A DNA stretch of 64,000 nucleotides from Flavobacterium sandaracinum (GTDB lineage Bacteria; Bacteroidota; Bacteroidia; Flavobacteriales; Flavobacteriaceae), in contig NZ_SMFN01000009.1 in NCBI RefSeq assembly GCF_004349135.1, positions 1 to 64,000 on the forward strand, given 5' to 3'. A program made the translations under genes and the position numbers. Shown here in pieces: positions 19,244 to 28,283 of the stretch. Each line of letters opens with the position of its first letter. Positions within the stretch are counted from its first letter, which is position 1. The notes under the pieces are model-generated. The model was not told the origin of the DNA. It did not search any database and saw only the letters and a program-made list of their open reading frames with translations.

Positions 19244-19594
19244 TTAAATTCCAAAAAAATAATTAAAATAACTTTTACTCGGTTCTTTAATTATTTGTTT
19301 TCCAACTTCAACATATTTTCCGTTTGAGTCTTTTCTCATTACTATAATTTCACCAATACTTTTTCGAACTACATCACCAACTTTTATTTCTAATCCTTCA
19401 CAATTGCTATCATAAAAATATTTATCATTTTCATAATATATTTTGTTCCCTCTTCCTTCTGTTATTTTTAGAATTTCTCCACTAAAAGTACTTTTGCTAA
19501 ATTCAATGCTTTTTTCGTAATATTCCGTTTTTGAGTTATAAACCATAAAGCAGAAAATTGAAATTACTATTATTACAGGAATTATTTTTCTCAT
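19244..19594 (-). CDS. Hypothetical protein with an N-terminal membrane anchor
   Basis: The 116-residue product begins MRKIIPVIIVISIFCFMVYN, one membrane or signal segment, followed by ~95 polar residues with a beta-rich pattern (FSGEILKITEGRGNKIYY). I recognise no family. It is a clean single-gene cassette: the core GTTATGCGT at 19097 is complementary over nine contiguous bases to ACGCATAAC ending at 19646. Confidence 0.6.
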   Translation of the reverse strand: MRKIIPVIIVISIFCFMVYNSKTEYYEKSIEFSKSTFSGEILKITEGRGNKIYYENDKYFYDSNCEGLEIKVGDVVRKSIGEIIVMRKDSNGKYVEVGKQIIKEPSKSYFNYFFGI

Positions 19595-19643
19595 TACATT
19601 TTCCTTTTTTCTTTTAGGTTTCTATTGGTCTAAACTGACGCAT

Positions 19644-19768
19644 AACGTTCTGGTACTACAGCGGGTTTGGGATTAAATTAAGCCTACTCTTCGGATTTGC
19701 CAAATCATCCCAAATACAAAACCAACTTTCCATTAAACCTATTGCCCAAATCCGTTGTAGTAGCTGTT
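19644..19768 (-). repeat. attC-like site I
   Basis: It runs from AAC (19644-19646) to GTT (19766-19768). GGTACTACAGCGGGTTTGGG pairs with CCCAAATCCGTTGTAGTAGC apart from a few mismatches. The outer cores (CGCATAAC and GTTGGCAG) are not complementary to one another; each pairs instead with the far end of its own gene unit. Confidence 0.8.
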
Positions 19769-19804
19769 GGCAGATGGTTATTAAAAGTTGTTTTGTTTTC
19801 AATT

Positions 19805-20977
19805 TTATTTTACAGAAAGTGTAAATTCTTTAGAATAAATGGCTTTTTTTTCATTTGAACTTTCATTGTAAAAATAAAATTGAGCAGGATAAAACGTATA
19901 ATCACCTTCTAATAATGGTTTAATTTTGTAGGTTCTTGTAGCTATGGATTTTATTTTGTCATTTTCCAAAATGTGCTCGTTTTTTATTGTATTCGAAATG
20001 ATTTCAAATGTTCTTGGAATATTAATTAGTGGTATGGTGCTATCTTCTATATAGCCTTCTCCATAAAGTTGTACGGTAATTTCAATAATTTTATCTTTTT
20101 CAATTTTTGTTTTTTTGGGATGAAGTACCTCTAATTTATAATCACCAAACGATATAATGTTAAATGGAAATTTATTATTAGTTTCAAATCTTTTTGCTAT
20201 AATTCGCTCCGAAACTACGGGCAGAATTTTTCTTGAAATGTCGAACATACCAAAATCAGCAGTTTTTCTTTTGGCTTTATACCCAACAATTATTCTATTG
20301 CTAATATAAGTATCATATAATTGTTTAAATCGAATTACATCTTTCCTTATCAAAATGCAATTGTATTCTTTTCCATCAAACTTTTCTTTAGTTACACTTT
20401 TATCTGTACCAATAGTATAAATCAAGAATTGTTTTGAGTATTCAGCATCAAAAGCAAATTCAACCGTTTCAGGTTTAAAATCATCATTATAATACATTTT
20501 GTAGTCAACTGTTATAGGCTGATAACAATAGGGATTGTAATTGGAAACCTGAGCAACAATAAAAATTTTATTCCCGTCTTTTAAAGGGTCATTAACCAAG
20601 GTTTCCCCCTTTACTTCTATTGTTATTGGTTTGGTTTCAAATGTTTTTTAATTATACTCAAAAGTTACACTTTCTAAAATTAATTTACCCTCTCTTTTGG
20701 GTTTTAAATAATAGGTAACGACTTTTTTGGAGGTTGGTATGCCGTTTTGGTATATTTGTGATATACTCATCTCCTTGTCTATGTAAATTTCAAAATCTTT
20801 GAAATTAGGTTCTTTAAGTTCCGCTTCATAATTATTTGCTTCAAAATTTACCGTTAAAATGTCAAAAAATCCGATAGTATCTGTAGAAATTTTGCTAAGC
20901 ACAGTAAGGTCTTCTTGCGAAAAAACATTTACATTGTAAAGCATAAGAATAATGATAAGTGAGATTTTCGCTCTCAT
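19805..20977 (-). pseudogene. batD: BatD-like protein gene with one in-frame stop
   Basis: From ATG 20977 a signal peptide (MRAKISLIIILMLYNVNVFS) leads into a BatD-type beta domain. TAA at 20648-20650 stops it after TFEYN, and the same frame continues as KTFETKPITIEVKGE for 280 more codons to 19805. The joined product would be ~389 residues. BatD proteins (aerotolerance operon, often with von Willebrand-type partners) are normally larger and sit next to batA/B/C/E, which are absent here. The unit is bounded by GTTGGCAGATGGTTA (19766) and TAACTATCTGCCAAC (21022-21036), 14 of 15 complementary. The symbol is tentative. Confidence 0.55.
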
Positions 20978-21038
20978 AAGTCCAATTTATTTTTAGGTTG
21001 ATTTTTTTTATTTTCGTTTTTTAACTATCTGCCAACGT

Positions 21039-22750
21039 CAGTCTGTGAAAAAACCTCCGTTGTATTATCATCAAATATAACAAAATACTAGTATAAAAAG
21101 AAGATTTTTCGTATTTTTAAGAATGCAACACATCTCAGGTATTTCCCGTCAACAAATGCGTTTTTCAAGTTTAGAAGACACTATAAGTCCCGATAATCAG
21201 GTGCGATTTATAGATGCCTTTGTCGAATATATTGACCTCTCTAAACTCGATTTTGCTGTAAAAACGCTCAAGACCGAAGGTCGCCCAAGTTTCAATAGTA
21301 AAGTATTTCTAAAGATGTATTTATACGGTTATCTCAACGGAATTAGGAGTGGCCGTGATCTAGAAAAGGAATGTTTCAGAAACATCGAAATGCAATGGCT
21401 TTTAGAAGATATTCGTCCTAATTACCACAGCATCTCAGATTTTAGAAAAGACAATCCTATTGCCTTGAAAAAGCTATTCAAACTATTTGTTTCCTTTTTG
21501 AAAGATGTTGATTTGATAGGCGGCGAAACTATTGCTATCGATGGTACCAAAAGTCGCGCGCACAATGGTAAGAAAGCCAATTTCAACCAAAAGAAAATCG
21601 ACAAACACTTAGCTTATATTGAAGCTAAGACCCAAGAATACTTGGATACCTTGGAAGAAAATGACGGCAAAGATAATCCAGCTATAATCCAAAATATCCA
21701 ACAAAAGTTAGACCGATTGAAAGGGAACAAATTGCGTTATGAGCTACTGGAAGAAAAATTAAAAGCAAGTGGCGAGCCTCAAATAAGCACAACTGACAGT
21801 GATGCCAGAGCATTACTATTTCAAGGACAAGTAGTTGAAATTTCGTTTAATGTTCAAGCCGCAGTCGATGCTAAATTTAATCTTGTTTTGGCCACACATA
21901 CCATCAACAAGAACGATCGCAGCGCCTTGTCAGCTATTGCCATAGAAGCCAAAGAGAATCTGGATATCGAAACCTATACTGCATTGGTCGATAAAGGTTA
22001 CCATAATGGCAAACAAATAGAAATCTGCAAACAAGCCAACATAACTACCATTGTAGCACAGCCTGAACAAGGAAAAAGTAACGAAAACGGTACGACCAAG
22101 GATTATTTGGTAGCCCAATTTCAATACAATCAAGACAACGATACCTATACCTGCCCACAAGGCGAAACGCTAAAAACTACGGGCAGTTGGCATAAGAAAA
22201 CTACAGATAGAGATAGTTATAATTTTAAAAAATACCGAACCCCAAAATGTAAAGAATGCCCTGTAAAACATTTATGTACTAGTAGAGCTGCAGGCAGAGA
22301 AATCGACCGAAGCCAATATGCCGATGCCGCAGAAGAAAACAACAAGCGCTACCATGAGAACCCACAGCTCTACCGTAAACGACAGGAAATCAACGAACAT
22401 ATTTTTGGCACCATCAAACGACAATGGGGCTATAACCATACCAACTTAAAGGGATTAGAAAAAGTGAACGGAGAACATAGCTTGATTATGCTGGTGTATA
22501 ACATCAAACGCAGTGTCAATATCCTAGGCGTTCCCGATTTGATTACTAAACTCAAAAAATGGAACTCACCCTACAAGGCAAAAGTCTTGTTTTTGCTAAA
22601 AACGAGTTATTTAAAGCTGAATTTAGAGTTCTTTTTTTCCAGTTTAAAATTAGCAGCCTAAAAAAGACCTTTCTTAAAAGGCTTTCTTTTGGATTGTAGA
22701 AAAGGAAAAATTGAAGATTTTAACGCAAAAAAGAGGTTTTTTCACAGCCT
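21039..22750 (+). mobile_element. IS1182-type insertion sequence, complete
   Basis: The inverted ends are CAGTCTGTGAAAAAACCTC (21039-21057) and GAGGTTTTTTCACAGCCTG (22733-22750), flanked on both sides by ACGT (21035-21038 and 22751-22754). One intact transposase gene fills it. Truncated relatives are at 408-515, 1966-2476 and near 62831-63494, each next to ACGT plus a GTT-type core. Confidence 0.85.
21123..22661 (+). CDS. IS1182-family transposase
   Basis: The 512-residue protein carries the IS1182/DDE layout. Residues 1-110 form the conserved N-terminal domain (TEGRPSFNSKVFLKMYLYGY), followed by the catalytic region with AIDGTKSRAHNGKK, TALVDKGYHNGKQI and the C-terminal EHIFGTIKRQWGYNHT carrying the likely catalytic Glu. 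A four-Cys segment near residue 380 (CKECPVKHLC) is typical of the family. It is intact and likely active, making it a possible source of movement for the defective copies in the window. Confidence 0.9.
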   Translation: MQHISGISRQQMRFSSLEDTISPDNQVRFIDAFVEYIDLSKLDFAVKTLKTEGRPSFNSKVFLKMYLYGYLNGIRSGRDLEKECFRNIEMQWLLEDIRPNYHSISDFRKDNPIALKKLFKLFVSFLKDVDLIGGETIAIDGTKSRAHNGKKANFNQKKIDKHLAYIEAKTQEYLDTLEENDGKDNPAIIQNIQQKLDRLKGNKLRYELLEEKLKASGEPQISTTDSDARALLFQGQVVEISFNVQAAVDAKFNLVLATHTINKNDRSALSAIAIEAKENLDIETYTALVDKGYHNGKQIEICKQANITTIVAQPEQGKSNENGTTKDYLVAQFQYNQDNDTYTCPQGETLKTTGSWHKKTTDRDSYNFKKYRTPKCKECPVKHLCTSRAAGREIDRSQYADAAEENNKRYHENPQLYRKRQEINEHIFGTIKRQWGYNHTNLKGLEKVNGEHSLIMLVYNIKRSVNILGVPDLITKLKKWNSPYKAKVLFLLKTSYLKLNLEFFFSSLKLAA

Positions 22751-22886
22751 GACGTTCCGCCGCTTCTCGTCAGTTGCGAACTTCGGAACGAATTATTTTC
22801 TGATAAAGATAAAAAATCTTGCGAAACGGAAACGTGAATTTACCACAAAATTCGTAATTGCGAGAAACGGTTGTTATATGCTGTAC

Positions 22887-23396
22887 TTACCAATCAGGTT
22901 TAAATTTCAGAAACGATTTCGGCATTTCCATCGCTTTATATGTTGATATATAACCATCATTTTCTAATTCAAAAATATCATTTGAAATTCTGTTGAATTT
23001 TTCTTTTATAAAACATTGACCACATTGTGGATTTTTAAAATAAACTTGAATTATAAGTTTCTCTTTTTTGTAATTATACAAGTAACTTTTAGCTTTTTTT
23101 GGATTAAAAGAATTTTCGTCTTCAAAATCTACATCGCTAAATTCAGCAACTCTGCCGTTTTTGTAAAACTTTAAATAATTTGCTTTGTAACCTGGAAAAT
23201 TTACTGGTTTTCTGAAATTGTCTGTTATAGAAATTTCGTAATATATTTTCGAAGTATCTATTATTCTATAAACAGTTTCGTCTGTATTTGGTTTTATTCT
23301 TTCTATGTTAAATTTCACTCTGTCTCTACCAAACTCATTTCTATAGGAACAACTAGTTAAGAAACATATTGAAATTAAAATAATTATTTGTTTCAT
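22887..23396 (-). CDS. Lipoprotein, paralogue of the next gene
   Basis: I take the start at 23396 (MKQIIILISICFLTSCSY, Cys at residue 16); an upstream in-frame ATG at 23432 would put a Lys-rich stretch ahead of the signal. The ~170-residue product shares NEFGRDR and a segment like YRIIDTSKIYY with the product at 23595, so the two are paralogues. The function is unknown. It occupies its own unit between attC-like sites J and K; the cores GTTATATGC (22873) and CCATATGAAG (23429-23438) match imperfectly. Confidence 0.65.
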   Translation of the reverse strand: MKQIIILISICFLTSCSYRNEFGRDRVKFNIERIKPNTDETVYRIIDTSKIYYEISITDNFRKPVNFPGYKANYLKFYKNGRVAEFSDVDFEDENSFNPKKAKSYLYNYKKEKLIIQVYFKNPQCGQCFIKEKFNRISNDIFELENDGYISTYKAMEMPKSFLKFKPDW

Positions 23397-23435
23397 TTTC
23401 TTCTTTTTTACAGGATTTTTATAGTATTCCATATG

Positions 23436-23559
23436 AAGTCCCGCTACTAAAGCGGGTTTAGGACTAAATTAAGCCCATTACTCGGGTTTTCCAAATCCTC
23501 CCAAATACAAAACTAACTTTCCATTAAGCCAATAGCCTAAATCCGTTGTAGTGGCTACT
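23436..23559 (-). repeat. attC-like site K
   Basis: It begins AAGTCCCGCTACTAAAGCGG (AAC changed to AAG) and ends GTTGTAGTGGCT then ACTGGCAG (core from 23557). GCTACTAAAGCGGGTTTAGG pairs with CCTAAATCCGTTGTAGTGGC with few mismatches. Confidence 0.75.
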
Positions 23560-23594
23560 GGCAGTAGTGGTTTTCAGGCGATTGATACAGGATG

Positions 23595-24104
23595 CTACCA
23601 ATCTGGTTTTGTTATATTGACATTTTTTGGAATAATTTCCTTAAAAAAATATGATTTTATTTCTGCATCTGTATAGGTTTTTGTCAAAATCATTGTGTCA
23701 TTTTGAACAGACAGTATCTCATTTGTTAATTCTGCTGCGTTCATATTAGAATTATAAAACTGGACAATAAAATCTTTACCATTAAAATTATAAAACCCCA
23801 TATGAGCTTTCTTAGCTTCGAGTGTCGGATCTTTTTTAAAATCTATCAAATAACTATCAAACCAAGCAATTCTTCCATTGGAATAAAATTTATAATAAAA
23901 GGGTTGAACAGAACCTTGACTTACATTTATTCTTTTATCCTTGATAAATTTATAAATAGAATTTGTATCAATAATTGAATACGCTTCATCGTTTGTATTT
24001 GCTTCAATTTTATATTTTGATTTACTATATCTATGAATGCCAAACTCATTTTGAGCTACACAGGAAACTAACAATAAAAATATAAAGAAAAAAAATACTT
24101 TCAT
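23595..24104 (-). CDS. Lipoprotein, paralogue of the preceding gene
   Basis: I prefer the start at 24104 (MKVFFFFIFLLLVSC, Cys at residue 15), because upstream in-frame ATGs run into the attC-like core. The ~169-residue mature lipoprotein shares NEFGIHR and SIIDTNSIYKF with the product at 22887. No domain is recognised. Cores ACTGGCAGTAGTGG (23557-23570) and CCATTACTGCCAAC (24137-24150) are complementary at 11 of 14 positions, so the two paralogues appear to be separate neighbouring cassettes. Confidence 0.65.
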   Translation of the reverse strand: MKVFFFFIFLLLVSCVAQNEFGIHRYSKSKYKIEANTNDEAYSIIDTNSIYKFIKDKRINVSQGSVQPFYYKFYSNGRIAWFDSYLIDFKKDPTLEAKKAHMGFYNFNGKDFIVQFYNSNMNAAELTNEILSVQNDTMILTKTYTDAEIKSYFFKEIIPKNVNITKPDW

Positions 24105-24147
24105 ATTCATTTTTGTTTGATTTTGTCTTTTTGGCACCATTACTGCC

Positions 24148-24272
24148 AACGTCCCGCTACTACAGCGGGTTTGGGACTAAATTAAGCCCTATTTTCGGAT
24201 TTACCAAATCATCCCAAATACAAGACCATTTTTCCATTAAGCCAAATGCCCAAATCCGTTGTAGTGGCTGTT
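24148..24272 (-). repeat. attC-like site L
   Basis: It runs from AAC (24148-24150) to GTT (24270-24272). CGCTACTACAGCGGGTTTGG pairs with CCAAATCCGTTGTAGTGGC. It is close in sequence to sites H, I and K throughout. Confidence 0.8.
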
Positions 24273-24283
24273 ATATGCCGTTT

Positions 24284-25318
24284 TTATAGCACCCAACCGC
24301 CTTCAGTATTTTGTTTGTAATTACTTTTCGAATGTTCATAGACTTTTACACCTTTGTCAATTAAAGCTTTATATTTCTTATGCTCGGTCCAAAACAAAAT
24401 ATTTGTCATTTTTAAGTTAGGTAATTTTAAAGCAATCTCAAATAGTTTGTCTAGCAATAAATTTCTGTTTGATGCTTTAAAATTTTCTGGGAATATAAAC
24501 AATAGTTCTTCAAGGTTTTCGAGAGATTTAATTTCTTTGATGTTTTCTATCTTTGATAAATTTTGGATTTGTATTTTTTTCAAACTTTTTAATCCTTGAA
24601 AACTTGGCAAAGTATCCATAGTTGCTAAACCTTCAAAGTGTAAAAATTTTAAATTGATAAGACCATTCAAAAAGTCATAACTTTCAATTTGTCTCACTCT
24701 ACTTATGCCTAAATATTCTAAATTTTTTAATTCAAATAAAGATTCTAATGATTGATAACTTCCAAACATTAACTTTAAGAGCCTCAATTTTTCTAAATTG
24801 CTAATCCAATTTACATTTTTAAGTTTTACTCCCCTTAAATTCAGAGAACTAATTTGTGTCAAATATTTAATGTTTTCAATTCCCTTTTTCATCCCATCTA
24901 TATTAAGAATTTCTAAATTCTTAAAAGTTTTGATGAAATCTATATTAATTGCAATTGATTTCGTTTCGCCTAAATGAAGTTTAGTAAGTTGCGATAAGAT
25001 TTCAATAGGTTTAAATTCTTTTGTTAAATATGAGTCTACTCCAAATTTTCTAACATTTGGAATTTTATTAAGGAAAGCAAAGTCAATTGTGTCGTACCAA
25101 AATATCGTCAACCCAATTTCGGGATATTTTTCATAAAATTTATTTAAAGTTTCCCAAGTTTTTTCTGATGGATTTTTAAAAGAATAAAATTGTAATGAGT
25201 GTATATTTTTCTCTTGAATTAGTATTTCAATATCTGGCTCAACCAAGTCTTTATAGATATTGATATTACCGCTAAAATTTCCCCACTTATCTTCTTTTTT
25301 TAAACTTGGTAAATTCAT
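24284..25318 (-). CDS. Leucine-rich repeat protein
   Basis: The 344-residue product has no signal peptide. From about residue 100 it is built of ~22-residue leucine-rich repeats, for example LTKLHLGETKS, LEILNIDGMK, LKNLEYLGISRV and LEELLFIFPEN, so it should fold as a solenoid and bind a protein partner. Cytoplasmic location is inferred. GTTATATGCCGTTTT (24270-24284) and AAAATGGCATATAAC (25330-25344) at its two ends are complementary at 14 of 15 positions, the clearest cassette in the window together with the BatD-like unit. Confidence 0.75.
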   Translation of the reverse strand: MNLPSLKKEDKWGNFSGNINIYKDLVEPDIEILIQEKNIHSLQFYSFKNPSEKTWETLNKFYEKYPEIGLTIFWYDTIDFAFLNKIPNVRKFGVDSYLTKEFKPIEILSQLTKLHLGETKSIAINIDFIKTFKNLEILNIDGMKKGIENIKYLTQISSLNLRGVKLKNVNWISNLEKLRLLKLMFGSYQSLESLFELKNLEYLGISRVRQIESYDFLNGLINLKFLHFEGLATMDTLPSFQGLKSLKKIQIQNLSKIENIKEIKSLENLEELLFIFPENFKASNRNLLLDKLFEIALKLPNLKMTNILFWTEHKKYKALIDKGVKVYEHSKSNYKQNTEGGWVL

Positions 25319-25350
25319 AGTCTGTTGTTAAAATGGCATATAACTAGTGT

Positions 25351-25375
25351 ATATGCGCTACAAAGTAGCGCATAT
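25351..25375. repeat. Perfect 11-bp palindrome after the LRR unit
   Basis: ATATGCGCTAC and GTAGCGCATAT are separated by AAA. A shorter relative (CGCTAC, TTA, GTAGCG) follows at 25400-25413. It may be the arm of another site of different sequence, cut off by the IS982-type insertion that begins at 25440. Confidence 0.6.
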
Positions 25376-25439
25376 AGATCTTATTTTGGGTGGATAGGCG
25401 CTACTTAGTAGCGTATTACATTCAAATATACATTTTAAT

Positions 25440-26433
25440 CCGTTGGGTGTAATTAAATTGTTTAATTTTTAATATTATTTATAGATGTATCAAAGACGAA
25501 TTTATTAATATATTAAACCAATGTTAATGCTGTTATTTTTGCTAAAATTCTTGTTTTAAAACCTTCAAAAGTTTTATCATAATTGTTTCTAATTGTGAAC
25601 TGGTCGCATAGTTGTGAAAATAATGTTTCAATTCTTTTTCTTGATTTCCTAAAGATATAAGGTTGTGGCTTGTAATCTTTTTGATTAGTTCTTTTTGGTG
25701 TTTCAAATTTGATATTTACAGTTTGAAACAAATCTAATTGAATGCTTTGAGATAAGTAACCTCTATCACGAAGCAATACACAATCAGACATTTGTTGTTT
25801 TATGTTTTGCAAAAAATGAACGTCTTGAACTTCTGCTTTTGTAATATTCAATGATTGAAAAACTTAATTTATAGAATAAACTCCGTGCAATTTATATCCG
25901 TAAAACCAGTTGTTTTGAGAAACACAAAAACCTTTTGAAGGAGCAGTTTCAAACTCATTTTTACAGATTTTAATTCTTCTATGACGTGCAAATTTGCAAA
26001 TCTCCAAAGGCATACTATCCACGATGAAATAATCTTCAAATTCTAAAAACCTAGATGCTAATTTTATTCTTACTTCCTCTAAAAATAAAAATAATTTTCG
26101 TCTTCTTTTATTGAACTGACTTCGCTCAATTAAATTAGGAATTTGTTGCTTATCAATCTCTTTGAATAAGGAATTCTCTTTATCAATAGACATAAATCCA
26201 GCTGTTAAACTCAATGCAACTACTCTTAAATCAGACATTTTTTGTTTTCTGCCAAAATCCGATTTATGCTCTAATTTACCATTCAAAGAACTTATAACTT
26301 CTAAAACTCTAAAATAATTTTTTACTCTATTTGACTTAGATATTGGGTGTTTTGCGACTTCAAGATACTAAATTTCAGCATCTTGACCAATATCTAATCA
26401 CTTTATTTTATTCCAAATAATTACACCCAACGG
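25440..26433 (-). mobile_element. IS982-family element, inactivated
   Basis: The ends CCGTTGGGTGTAATTA (25440-25455) and TAATTACACCCAACGG (26418-26433) are perfect inverted repeats of 16 bp. The single transposase gene between them is broken. I could not identify a clear target duplication. Confidence 0.8.
25513..26286 (-). pseudogene. IS982-family transposase with in-frame stop
   Basis: The frame from 26286 (NGKLEHKSDFGRKQKMSDL; codons continue further upstream) runs to TAA at 25864-25866 and continues in the same frame to 25513. It carries IS982-type motifs: DSMPLEICKFARHRR, LLRDRGYLSQS and RKRIETLFSQLCDQF. The single stop follows HGVYSIN. The catalytic segments on both sides are preserved, so inactivation looks recent. 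Confidence 0.75.
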
Positions 26434-26527
26434 GTTATTTTATTAATCAACTATGTATTTAATAATCATAAGATTATGACAGTAATAAATGAAATAATAT
26501 AAATACTCGTTTCAAACAATAGCGTTA

Positions 26528-27631
26528 TTAATAATTTTTCAGTTCACTCTTTATAAAACCGTCCAAATCCGCTTTCTTTATTTTAAAAATTTTCTCTAAC
26601 GATAGTAGCAGCTCGTCATTCGTTTTACCGGAGTTCATCAAATTAAACAAACCTTCTTTACCATACTTTTTTAAAGTTATATCACATAATAAGGCACCTA
26701 TAGTGTACCACAATGAGGTTGTGTCATCCAAAATATAGTGTTCTGATTTATTAAAAAGCTCTTCATAAACATTTAAATCCTTTTCATTCAAGTGCTCTTT
26801 TAATTTTAAAATATGATCCTCAAATTTAATTCCTTTTGAACCTCCAAAGTAAGTAGCTAAACCTTCATCTACTATTTTATGAATTTTATGAAAATGTTGA
26901 TAGGTATATAAATGAACGACTTCATGCGGGTAAAATTCGGAATCATTTCCTGCAAAAATTAGATTATCCGCAGGGAAAGTTTCACCACCAATTTGATTTT
27001 GGTCAACCATCATGCTATCAAAGTCAAAACCTCTAATTTCCTTGAATTGCTTCATATCTTTACTCAACAAATAGGTAAATTTCATTATATCTTCTTCAAA
27101 AAAAAGTGCCATCTTTTTATTAAAGGTTACCATTTTTCTTGCTGTTTTCCTATTTAATTCATGGTCTTGATGAATAACATATTTTATTTCATTAACATTA
27201 AATGTTTTAAAATCTTTTGTATTACGATCTAAAACATTCTCAAAAATGATTTCATTTTTGTTGTTAAAAGCAATAAAGTTATAGACTGCGTAAAGATTAC
27301 CAAAATTATTATTGTTTTTAATCCATGCAACTTTCACTAAACTTCTATGATCGTCAATATTGTTTATCGATAAAAGTGTCATTTTATGATTTTTCGCATT
27401 TTTAATGACATCTAAAAAATCATCCTCAGGATGCTTAAAATATTTACTGTCGCCCCAAAAAGCATTCATACCATTATCTTCTGTAGTAGCGTTGATGAAT
27501 TCATAAAATTTATTTAAGACAGCAGTATTGTGATCACTTTTTAAAGTATAATTCAAAAAAAAATTATTTTTTTCTTGAGAATAACCATACGGAACTGAGA
27601 GAAAAAATGAGAGAAAAAAAAATAATTTCAT
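26528..27631 (-). CDS. Secreted HExxH metallopeptidase-like protein
   Basis: The 367-residue product has a signal peptide (MKLFFFLSFFLSVPYGYS). HEVVHLYTYQ and, about 20 residues later, IVDEGLATYFGG form the expected zinc site (HExxH plus Glu). It is closest to the product at 3622 (both have SKG after the EG motif and YxLD(D/E)(S/T)TSL later). The position of the active-site residues is intact, and the substrate is unknown. Confidence 0.72.
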   Translation of the reverse strand: MKLFFFLSFFLSVPYGYSQEKNNFFLNYTLKSDHNTAVLNKFYEFINATTEDNGMNAFWGDSKYFKHPEDDFLDVIKNAKNHKMTLLSINNIDDHRSLVKVAWIKNNNNFGNLYAVYNFIAFNNKNEIIFENVLDRNTKDFKTFNVNEIKYVIHQDHELNRKTARKMVTFNKKMALFFEEDIMKFTYLLSKDMKQFKEIRGFDFDSMMVDQNQIGGETFPADNLIFAGNDSEFYPHEVVHLYTYQHFHKIHKIVDEGLATYFGGSKGIKFEDHILKLKEHLNEKDLNVYEELFNKSEHYILDDTTSLWYTIGALLCDITLKKYGKEGLFNLMNSGKTNDELLLSLEKIFKIKKADLDGFIKSELKNY

Positions 27632-27721
27632 TGTGAATTTTCATAAAATTAAAAAGCTACTTCATAACGAAGCTAAAATAAAAAAATTTATCGCAATGCT
27701 AACGAAAGTTTAACCGGATTT

Positions 27722-27763
27722 CACAAAGAAAGTTGTTTTTAAGTAAAACATGGTAAAATACAG
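27722..27763. repeat. Dispersed ~53-bp repeat, weak copy 3
   Basis: CACAAAGAAAGTTGTTTTTA followed by AGTAAAACATGGTAAAAT matches the repeats at 8213 and 15361 with several differences. Confidence 0.45.
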
Positions 27764-27804
27764 GATATTTAAATTATCAAAAAAAATTAACTACAACTTT
27801 AGTC

Positions 27805-27985
27805 TTAATCAAACTCATACAAGCATGCAGTTGGCTTTATAATTTGTTTTAGCCTTTCATCATCTCTAAATTGTGTCCAATCTAATTTTAAATAGTCATG
27901 CCAATCACTGAATTTTATTTTTGAAGATTTGAAAACATAATTTTTTGCTCTATTTTTCAATGAAGCATCTTGTTCTTTTATCTAA
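27805..27985 (-). pseudogene. C-terminal gene fragment
   Basis: In one minus-strand frame there are ~57 codons ending at TAA 27805-27807 (NYVFKSSKIKFSDWHDYLKL, then TACLYEFD) with coding-like composition. There is no start and an in-frame stop upstream. It looks like the remnant of a lost gene; I cannot name it. 27986-28283 shows nothing further. Confidence 0.3.
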
Positions 27986-28283
27986 TTTTTTTGTCACTAT
28001 TGTGTTTAACTTAAATCCCTACATTTTCAGACCATCATAAATTGCTTGTGAAAAGACGTTATAGCAAACGAAAATTAAAAGTAGTTTAAAAGGAAACTTC
28101 ATAAGTTATTCTATTTTTATTCATAAAAAATGCAAGCAGGAAAGTAATTATTTTCTAAAACGCCGCTATTCACTGCACCGTCCATTACTTCTCTAATCGT
28201 TTGAATTAAAACACCTTATCTACAATTTAATTCTGCAGCAGTGAACAGAATCAACTGGTATACTCTCGGTGACAGTTTAAAAT

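Larger units (their letters stand above)
21034..22875 (-). repeat. attC-like site J, split by an IS1182-type element
   Basis: The left core CTGCCAACGT ends at 21038, and the rest resumes after the insertion at 22751. Removing 21039-22750 and one ACGT rejoins CCAACGTTCCGCCGC. CCGCTTCTCGTCAGTTGCGAA then pairs with TTCGTAATTGCGAGAAACGG at 22850-22870. The right end is GTT at 22873. Confidence 0.65.

Noticed and set aside
10108..24272. Intergenic palindromes as ordinary REP elements or terminators
   Set aside because: They lack T-runs and are much longer than REP elements. The pairing of cores across genes and not across each palindrome is not expected for either.
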